This document shows, piece by piece, positions 14,724-20,118 of a stretch of DNA of 20,118 nucleotides. The DNA is from CAG-791 sp963591995. Its GTDB lineage: Bacteria > Bacillota > Clostridia > Lachnospirales > Lachnospiraceae. The notes below the pieces were generated by a model. The model was given only the letters and a program-made list of their open reading frames with translations, searched no databases and was not told the origin of the DNA. How positions within the stretch are numbered: position 1 is the stretch's first letter; each line of letters begins with the position of its first letter. The translations under genes were made by a program, and so were the position numbers. The DNA lies in contig CAVAUJ010000044.1 of assembly GCA_963591995.1 (NCBI GenBank), positions 1-20,118 of the forward strand, read 5' to 3'.

Positions 14724-15644
14724 ATGGCAAACGAATATATTGAAATCAGCGAGAAAACACTTGATGATTGCATCACTACGGCGTGCCGCAAGTTTTCCAT
14801 CACCAGCGACAATCTGGATTATGAAGTTATTGACCAGGGCAGCCTTGGTTTCATGGGATTCAATTCCCGCAATGCTGTGATTAAGGCCAGAATTAAGGAA
14901 AATGAGCATGGCTCGGCTGCAGCCGGCGGCGATGTTCTGGGCAATGTTCACGAATCACAGCTGCAGGAGGGATACGGAACGGAGCGTGAGGACGAGACGC
15001 CTGCGGAAAGAGATTTTCATTCATCCGATTTTACAAGGTCTGCCGGCTACGGTAAGGGCAGAGATTACGAATCGAATTCCAGATCCCGAAAGGGAGGCGT
15101 GAAAAAGGATTTTACCCAGACGTCTGCGCATGAGAGCAGCCCCCGGCGGTCCGCGGAACCGAAGGTGGATTACACGGAGGAACAGGTAGAAGAATTCAAG
15201 GAAAAGGCAGATGCCCTGCTGGAGCCTATGTTCCGGGCTATGGGAATGGAGGTATCGATTTCCTATCGGTTCGATCCGGAAGAAAACATTCTGAACGTCG
15301 ACTTCGAAGGGGATGATATGGGAGTTCTCATCGGAAAGAGAGGACAGACCCTTGATTCCATCCAGTACCTGGTTTCACTGGTGGTTAACAAGAACATTGC
15401 GGGATATGTTCATGTAAAGGCGGATACGGAGAACTATCGCGCAAGACGCAGGAAAACATTGGAAAGTCTGGCAAAGAATGTCGCCTTCAAGGTGAAAAAG
15501 ACCCATAAGGCACAGGCGCTGGAGCCGATGAATCCCTACGAAAGAAGAGTGATCCACTCGGCATTGCAGGGAGATCGTTACGTCACAACATACAGTGAGG
15601 GAGAGGATCCCTACCGCAGGGTTGTGATTACGATGAAAAGGTAA
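14724..15644 (+). CDS. jag: RNA-binding protein Jag/KhpB (SpoIIIJ-associated)
   Basis: A 306-aa protein with three parts: the Jag-N domain (about 1-57, with LGFMGF), a low-complexity acidic/basic linker (about 60-150), and a C-terminal KH domain followed by R3H. The KH loop is IGKRGQ (GKRG at 204-207), and the R3H core is NPYERRVIH (270-278). The family binds RNA and, with KhpA, affects cell elongation and division in Gram-positive bacteria. It follows yidC by 22 bp, the usual pairing, with AAAGGAA before ATG 14724. A terminator at 15703-15733 follows. Confidence 0.95.
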   Translation: MANEYIEISEKTLDDCITTACRKFSITSDNLDYEVIDQGSLGFMGFNSRNAVIKARIKENEHGSAAAGGDVLGNVHESQLQEGYGTEREDETPAERDFHSSDFTRSAGYGKGRDYESNSRSRKGGVKKDFTQTSAHESSPRRSAEPKVDYTEEQVEEFKEKADALLEPMFRAMGMEVSISYRFDPEENILNVDFEGDDMGVLIGKRGQTLDSIQYLVSLVVNKNIAGYVHVKADTENYRARRRKTLESLAKNVAFKVKKTHKAQALEPMNPYERRVIHSALQGDRYVTTYSEGEDPYRRVVITMKR

Positions 15645-15702
15645 GAGCCGGTACATCGATTTTTAATTAACCAGCCAAACGGTGTAACGGTACAGAGGAA
15701 GG

Positions 15703-15733
15703 AAAAGGGTTCGCATTCATGCGGACCCTTTTT
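15703..15733 (+). terminator. Intrinsic terminator after jag, directly ahead of mnmE
   Basis: AAGGGTTCGCA (15705-15715) pairs with TGCGGACCCTT (15720-15730), with one G/T pair, around TTCA. It ends in five T (15729-15733). The flanking AA/TT can extend the stem. It ends 22 bp before the mnmE start. Confidence 0.82.
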
Positions 15734-15755
15734 GCTGATTGAGAGGAAAAGGAAA

Positions 15756-17192
15756 ATGGCACTGACCTTTGATCAGGACAGAGAGGATACCATTGCTGCG
15801 ATTGCAACCGGGCGGTGCGAGGCCGGAATCGGAATCGTGCGTGTGAGCGGTTCCGGTGCGGCAGATATCCTGAAAAGGATCTTTCGTACCCCGAAGGGAA
15901 ACATACGGACGGATTGGAAGCCGAATACCATCCATTACGGCAATATTGTGGATCCCGACAGCGGGGAAGAAATCGATGAGGTTCTGGTTTCCTGGATGAA
16001 GGGGCCCCACAGCTATACAACCGAGGATACGGCGGAGATCAATTCCCACGGAGGGATTTATCTGCTGCAGCGTGTGCTGGCTGCGGTGCTGCGGGCAGGT
16101 GCGAGGCCGGCTGAACCGGGAGAGTTTACCAAGAGGGCATTTCTGGGAGGTCGGATCGATCTTTCCGAGGCCGGTGCGGTGATGAATCTCATTCGTTCGC
16201 AGAATGAATTTTCCAGACGCAGCAGCCTGCGGCAGCTGCAGGGATCCGTGTCGGAGAAGGTGAAGGAGCTCCGGGGTAAAATTCTGTATGAAATTGCCTT
16301 CATTGAATCTGCACTGGACGATCCGGAGAACTATTCTCTGGAGGACTACCCGGATCATCTCCTTTCGGTATGTGAGGCTCTGCTGGAGGAGCTGCAGGCT
16401 TTGCTGGAACGCTCCGAAAACGGCCGGGTTCTGCAGGAGGGAATTGAAACGGTCATTGTCGGCAAGCCGAATGCCGGGAAATCGTCATTGCTGAACTTTC
16501 TGACCGGAGAGGACAGAGCCATTGTAACCTCCGTCGCGGGAACCACGCGTGATACGCTGCGTGAAACGGTACGGCTGGGAGATGTGCTGCTGCATCTTAC
16601 GGATACGGCCGGAATCCGTGAAACGCAGGACATGGTGGAAGCCATCGGCGTGGAACGGGCAAAGAAAGAGATGGAAACCGCACAGCTGATCCTCTTCGTT
16701 GTGGATCTCTCCTCAGGGATTACGCAGGAGGACAGGGAAATCGCAAGGCTTGTGGAAAAGGAATTGGAACTGGGCAAGCATTGCATTCTGATTCATAATA
16801 AAGCTGATCTTTGCTGCGACGTCGGTTCCTGCGGGAAGGAGAGCACGGCGCAGCAGCTCCTCTCGGGAGAAAATGTGACATCGGTGACCCTCTCCCTTTT
16901 GCTGGGAGACGGGACGGAGCAGATCAAGGATGCCATTCTGCAGCTCTTTCATCTGGGGGAAATCATGGATTCCTCTGAGATTTTCCTCACGGAGGAATAC
17001 CAGAAGGCAGCGGTTCGCAATGCCATTCACTCTCTTGTCTTGGTGTCGGAGAGCATTCGCAACGGTCTGAGCGAGGACTTCTTCTCCATTGATCTTCGAA
17101 ATGCCTATGCGCAGCTGGGACGGATGATCGGAGAGGAAGTGGAAGACGACCTGGCAGAGGAAATCTTTCATCGCTTTTGTCTGGGGAAATAA
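15756..17192 (+). CDS. mnmE: tRNA modification GTPase MnmE
   Basis: A 478-aa GTPase that with MnmG adds the cmnm5 or related group at wobble U34 of certain tRNAs, using a folate one-carbon unit. The N-terminal folate-binding domain covers about 1-120. The helical domain is split around the G domain, which has GKPNAGKSS (236-244), TTRD (263-266), DTAG (283-286) and NKAD (348-351). The protein ends FCLGK with the conserved Cys475. ATG 15756 has a GA-rich Shine-Dalgarno (AGGAAAAGG); an in-frame TTG at 15732 would overlap the terminator T-run. It is slightly longer than usual (about 450-465 aa). Confidence 0.97.
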   Translation: MALTFDQDREDTIAAIATGRCEAGIGIVRVSGSGAADILKRIFRTPKGNIRTDWKPNTIHYGNIVDPDSGEEIDEVLVSWMKGPHSYTTEDTAEINSHGGIYLLQRVLAAVLRAGARPAEPGEFTKRAFLGGRIDLSEAGAVMNLIRSQNEFSRRSSLRQLQGSVSEKVKELRGKILYEIAFIESALDDPENYSLEDYPDHLLSVCEALLEELQALLERSENGRVLQEGIETVIVGKPNAGKSSLLNFLTGEDRAIVTSVAGTTRDTLRETVRLGDVLLHLTDTAGIRETQDMVEAIGVERAKKEMETAQLILFVVDLSSGITQEDREIARLVEKELELGKHCILIHNKADLCCDVGSCGKESTAQQLLSGENVTSVTLSLLLGDGTEQIKDAILQLFHLGEIMDSSEIFLTEEYQKAAVRNAIHSLVLVSESIRNGLSEDFFSIDLRNAYAQLGRMIGEEVEDDLAEEIFHRFCLGK

Positions 17193-17202
17193 TATCTGTT
17201 TA

Positions 17203-17228
17203 GGGAAACGCTGATGAAAGCGTTTCCC
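17203..17228. repeat. Perfect 10-bp hairpin after mnmE
   Basis: GGGAAACGCT (17203-17212) pairs perfectly with AGCGTTTCCC (17219-17228) around GATGAA. There is no T-run after it, so it is not a standard terminator. It starts 11 bp past the mnmE stop and may stabilise the mRNA end or belong to a dispersed repeat. Confidence 0.6.
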
Positions 17229-17232
17229 ACGC

Positions 17233-17273
17233 CGGATTTGTGCTGCGAAGCAGCAAATTCCTTTGCAAATCCG
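17233..17273. repeat. Nested palindromes between mnmE and mnmG
   Basis: CGGATTTG (17233-17240) can pair with CAAATCCG (17266-17273), and inside TGCTGC (17241-17246) pairs with GCAGCA (17250-17255) around GAA. With the preceding hairpin this fills most of the 109-bp gap before mnmG. Similar multi-hairpin blocks lie at 3154-3182 and at the window end. Confidence 0.5.
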
Positions 17274-17301
17274 TGCGATCCACCGGAAGGGATACGATTT
17301 T

Positions 17302-19200
17302 ATGTCGGAACACGGATTTCAAATCGATACGGATGTGTGTGTAATCGGTGCCGGTCATGCGGGCTGCGAAGCGGCTCTTGCTACCGCACGGACAGGACTT
17401 CGCACGGTCCTTTTCACAATGAATGTGGACAGCATTGCGATGATGCCCTGCAATCCCCACATCGGCGGGTCCTCGAAGGGACATCTGGTGAGGGAGATTG
17501 ATGCTCTCGGCGGTGAAATGGGCAAGAACATTGATAAAACCTTCATTCAATCCAAGATGCTGAACCGTTCAAAGGGACCTGCCGTACATTCCCTGCGGAC
17601 GCAGGCCGATAAGGCTGCGTATTCGCGCAGCATGCGGAGCGTATTGGAGCATCAGGACAATCTGACCATCCGTCAGGCGGAGGTGACAGAAATTCTGACA
17701 GAGCTCTGCATGGGAGAACAGAAAGAGGAGAGACGGCGCGTCTGCGGCGTGAGGGTTCACCAGGGAACAATTTATCACTGCACCGCGGTGATAATATGCA
17801 CCGGAACTTATCTGAATGCCAGATGCCTGGTGGGGGAGAGCATTACAGAGACCGGCCCTTCCGGCATGCAGCGTTCCACTTACCTGAAGGATTCTCTGTC
17901 ACAGATGGGAATCTCTCTGCGCCGGTTCAAGACGGGCACGCCGGCACGTATGGACGGCAGAACGCTAGACTACTCGAAGATGACAATCCAGAAGGGCGAT
18001 GAGAGGGTGATTCCCTTCTCCTATTCCACCGATCCGGAAACGGTTCAGATCGAGCAGGTGCCGTGTTATCTCACTTATACAAATGAAGAAACGCACGAGA
18101 TCATCCGGCAGAATCTGGATCGCTCGCCCATTTATGCCGGAATCATCGAAGGAACGGGACCCAGGTATTGTCCGTCCATTGAAGATAAGGTGGTGAAATT
18201 CGCGGAGAAAACAAGACACCAGGTTTTCATCGAGCCGGAGGGACGGGATACCAATGAGGTTTATGTGGATGGTATGTCCAGTTCCATGCCGGACGATGTT
18301 CAGCAGAGAATGTACCGAACGGTGCCGGGACTGGAGCATTGCTCGATTGTCAAAAATGCGTATGCGATTGAATACGATTGCATCAATGCAAACGATCTGA
18401 AATTATCCCTTGAGGTAAAGAGCGTGGACGGTCTGTTCTGCGCCGGACAGTTCAACGGCAGCAGCGGTTATGAAGAGGCTGCCGCACAGGGATTGATTGC
18501 AGGAATCAATGTTTCCAGAAGGTTCAAGGGAAAGGATCCCCTTATTCTGAAGCGTTCGGAAAGCTACATCGGCGTACTGATTGATGATCTGGTCAGCAAG
18601 GACAATCGGGAGCCCTATCGCATGATGACCAGCCGGGCCGAGTACCGGCTGCTGCTGCGCCAGGACAACGCGGATCTGCGGCTGCGCAAATACGGATATG
18701 AATCCGGCCTTATTACGGAGGAGCAATACCGGCATGTTCTCTGGAAGGAAGAGAGAATTAAGGCGGAAATGGATCGGCTGCGAACCGTCAAGGTTGGCGC
18801 GGCTGCGGCAAATCAGGAATATCTGCTGCACATTGGGTCGACCGAATTAAAAACCGCCGTATCGCTCGCCGAGCTTCTCTGCCGGCCGGAGCTTACCTAT
18901 GAGAAATTGCAAGGAATCGATCCGGACAGACCGGAGCTTCCTGCAGAGGTCACTGAGCAGGTGGAGATCAACCTGAAATACGAGGGATATATTGATCGGC
19001 AGCGGAAGCAGGTGGAAGAGTTCAATCGTCTGGAAAACCGTCGGATTCCGGAGAATATCGATTATGATCAGGTGCAAAGTCTTCGCCTCGAGGCGAGACA
19101 AAAGCTGAAGGAGCTGCGGCCGTCTTCGATTGGACAGGCTTCCCGTATGGCGGGAGTAACACCGGCGGACATTGCCGTGCTGCTCGTATACCTTCATTGA
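17302..19200 (+). CDS. mnmG: tRNA uridine-5-carboxymethylaminomethyl modification enzyme MnmG (GidA)
   Basis: A 632-aa FAD-dependent partner of MnmE in tRNA wobble uridine modification. The N-terminal dinucleotide-binding motif is VCVIGAGHAGCEAA, and the family motifs CNPHIGGSSKGHLVREIDALGG and RTGTPAR-like FKTGTPARMDGR are present, as is QFNGSSGYEEAAAQGLIAGIN. The C-terminal helical part, which contacts MnmE and tRNA, ends ASRMAGVTPADIAVLLVYL. Length is typical. I chose ATG 17302, with GGAAGG 11 nt upstream; an in-frame TTG at 17263 reads through the hairpin region. It follows mnmE and precedes rsmG by 18 bp. Confidence 0.97.
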   Translation: MSEHGFQIDTDVCVIGAGHAGCEAALATARTGLRTVLFTMNVDSIAMMPCNPHIGGSSKGHLVREIDALGGEMGKNIDKTFIQSKMLNRSKGPAVHSLRTQADKAAYSRSMRSVLEHQDNLTIRQAEVTEILTELCMGEQKEERRRVCGVRVHQGTIYHCTAVIICTGTYLNARCLVGESITETGPSGMQRSTYLKDSLSQMGISLRRFKTGTPARMDGRTLDYSKMTIQKGDERVIPFSYSTDPETVQIEQVPCYLTYTNEETHEIIRQNLDRSPIYAGIIEGTGPRYCPSIEDKVVKFAEKTRHQVFIEPEGRDTNEVYVDGMSSSMPDDVQQRMYRTVPGLEHCSIVKNAYAIEYDCINANDLKLSLEVKSVDGLFCAGQFNGSSGYEEAAAQGLIAGINVSRRFKGKDPLILKRSESYIGVLIDDLVSKDNREPYRMMTSRAEYRLLLRQDNADLRLRKYGYESGLITEEQYRHVLWKEERIKAEMDRLRTVKVGAAAANQEYLLHIGSTELKTAVSLAELLCRPELTYEKLQGIDPDRPELPAEVTEQVEINLKYEGYIDRQRKQVEEFNRLENRRIPENIDYDQVQSLRLEARQKLKELRPSSIGQASRMAGVTPADIAVLLVYLH

Positions 19201-19218
19201 CAAAAAGTGGAGAAAAGC

Positions 19219-19980
19219 ATGAATAAGACCGAAGAACAATTCATTTCCCGATTGGAACAGTTTATTCCGGATTTCACTTTATCTTCTGATCAGCTGGAAC
19301 AGCTCAGAACCTTTTATGAAAATCTGATGGAATGGAATAAGGTGATGAATCTGACGGCGATCACAGAGGCCGAGGATGTTTATACCAAGCATTTTCTGGA
19401 CAGCTATTCCATTCTCACCAGTGTTCCACGTGGAACATTGGAAGCCTTGAGGGCAGATGGAAAACAAAAGAAAATGATTGACATCGGTACAGGAGCCGGA
19501 TTCCCGGGAATCCCCCTTGCCATTGCTTTCCCGAAAATTCAGATTACGCTCATGGATTCCCTTAACAAAAGGATCAAATTTCTTGAGGATACGGTACAGA
19601 AGCTGGGACTGGAAAATGTGAATTGCATTCATGCCAGAGCGGAAGAACTGGGGCGTGACGCAGGATACAGAGAACAATACGACTATGCAGTGTCGAGAGC
19701 TGTGGCAAATCTTGCAACATTGAACGAGTACTGCCTGCCGTTTGTCCGGGTCAAGGGCTGCTTTGTTGCGTATAAGGGAGATAAGGTTGCAGAAGAGCTG
19801 CCGGACGGGAAAAAGGCGGCGGAAATCTTAGGCGCAAAGCTGACACGGGAATTCTCGTTTTATCTTCCGGAAACCGATTATCACAGGACCGTATTGACCT
19901 TTACCAAACAGAGGCCAACGCCCGGGAAATATCCGAGAAAGGCGGGAATACCGGCAAAAGAACCCTTACATGCGCTGTAA
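19219..19980 (+). CDS. rsmG: 16S rRNA (guanine-N7) methyltransferase RsmG (GidB)
   Basis: A 253-aa SAM-dependent methyltransferase expected to form m7G in helix 18 of 16S rRNA (G527 in E. coli numbering); loss in other bacteria gives low-level streptomycin resistance. The family motifs are WNKVMNLTAITE (39-50), HFLDSY (58-63), the SAM site MIDIGTGAGFPGIPLA (86-101) and YDYAVSRAVANL. It ends YPRKAGIPAKEPL, as in many Gram-positive homologs. ATG 19219 has GGAG 8 nt upstream; an in-frame GTG at 19207 overlaps that site. It is 18 bp after mnmG. The stretch at 68-73, SVPRGT, is coded by a parS-like palindrome. Confidence 0.96.
   Translation: MNKTEEQFISRLEQFIPDFTLSSDQLEQLRTFYENLMEWNKVMNLTAITEAEDVYTKHFLDSYSILTSVPRGTLEALRADGKQKKMIDIGTGAGFPGIPLAIAFPKIQITLMDSLNKRIKFLEDTVQKLGLENVNCIHARAEELGRDAGYREQYDYAVSRAVANLATLNEYCLPFVRVKGCFVAYKGDKVAEELPDGKKAAEILGAKLTREFSFYLPETDYHRTVLTFTKQRPTPGKYPRKAGIPAKEPLHAL
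19422..19437. promoter_or_regulatory. parS: parS-type centromere site (ParB binding) inside rsmG
   Basis: TGTTCCACGTGGAACA is a perfect 16-bp palindrome. It matches the widely conserved bacterial parS family (TGTTTCACGTGAAACA in Bacillus subtilis) with only the symmetric T/C and A/G change on each side, and such variants are known in other bacteria. The position about 7 kb from oriC fits origin-proximal parS. ParB would bind, spread with CTP and aid chromosome segregation. Confidence 0.88.
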
Positions 19981-19986
19981 ATCCCG

Positions 19987-20019
19987 CGGGAGAAGATTTT
20001 ATTACTGTAACTTCTCTCG
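19987..20019. repeat. Hairpin just after rsmG
   Basis: CGGGAGAAG (19987-19995) pairs with CTTCTCTCG (20011-20019) with one G/T pair, leaving a 15-nt loop. No T-run follows, so its role as a terminator is doubtful. A second hairpin, GCCAAG (20023-20028) with CTTGGC (20038-20043), follows. Confidence 0.4.
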
Positions 20020-20069
20020 TCAGCCAAGTGAAGGGGTCTTGGCAGAGTTGTCCAATCAGGGGACGCCAC

Positions 20070-20111
20070 GCTGACTTCGTCAGCTACGAGATGGCCTTAC
20101 GGCCACTCGGC
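20070..20111. repeat. Twin-hairpin element at window end (REP-like)
   Basis: GCTGAC (20070-20075) pairs with GTCAGC (20079-20084) around TTC. Directly after, CGAG and TGGCC (20087-20096) pair with GGCCA and CTCG (20101-20109) around TTAC with one bulged A. This compact pair of palindromes looks like a dispersed intergenic repeat. No coding sequence is seen from 19981 to the end of the window. Confidence 0.5.
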
Positions 20112-20118
20112 AAAAACG

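Noticed and set aside
13532..14812. A 426-codon open frame on the minus strand opposite yidC
   Set aside because: It is a shadow of yidC and overlaps the jag start; no plausible ribosome site or motif was seen.
20021..20118. Possible tRNA or riboswitch in the terminal hairpins
   Set aside because: No cloverleaf, T-loop or CCA-like end can be built; the paired blocks fit palindromic repeats better.
1..20118. CRISPR arrays, insertion sequences or prophage parts
   Set aside because: No regularly spaced direct repeats, transposase or phage genes were seen; the window is core chromosome.

Overview
This window is the replication-origin neighbourhood of a bacterial chromosome. The order rsmG-mnmG-mnmE-jag-yidC-yidD-rnpA-rpmH, then oriC, then dnaA-dnaN-S4-recF-gyrB-gyrA is the classic layout of Bacillota (Firmicutes). 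The protein flavour suggests a member of Clostridia, perhaps Lachnospiraceae. The indicators are a long YidC with a basic tail, GyrA with Gly at the E. coli Asp87 position, a hybrid-cluster-associated disulfide protein, and a CopA carrying a C-terminal CopZ-like domain. The taxonomic call is inference; the gene order is seen directly.

Layout. Positions 131-2809 (+) encode a Cu(+)-exporting P1B ATPase with a CopZ-like domain fused to its C-terminus. That domain has its own strong internal ribosome binding site and ATG. Positions 2891-3133 (+) encode a small DUF1858-type redox-disulfide protein. A 17-bp perfect hairpin at 3192-3231 ends this gene and, from the other side, gyrA. From 11907 down to 3262 (-) lie dnaA, dnaN, an S4-domain gene, recF, gyrB and gyrA. 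The last five are tightly packed, and a terminator-like hairpin plus a good promoter separate dnaA from dnaN. Positions 11908-12562 hold oriC: five exact DnaA boxes, several one-mismatch boxes, a 40-bp palindrome and a T-rich tract, flanked by the outward-facing dnaA and rpmH promoters. From 12563 to 19980 (+) lie rpmH, rnpA, yidD, yidC, jag (khpB), mnmE, mnmG and rsmG. A 16-bp perfect palindrome matching the parS family lies inside rsmG. The last 138 bases contain only hairpins.

How the genes work together. DnaA opens oriC. DnaN (sliding clamp), RecF (gap repair) and gyrase (supercoiling) serve the replication fork. The parS site is expected to load ParB for origin segregation. RpmH and RnpA support translation and tRNA maturation, YidD/YidC insert membrane proteins, and Jag binds RNA. 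MnmE and MnmG together modify the tRNA wobble uridine, and RsmG methylates 16S rRNA. All genes except copA and the DUF1858 gene are transcribed away from oriC, co-oriented with replication.

I found no wholly unknown multi-gene system. The observations most worth following are the internal CopZ start, the parS in rsmG, the oriC palindrome, and two terminator-like hairpins placed just ahead of rnpA and mnmE.
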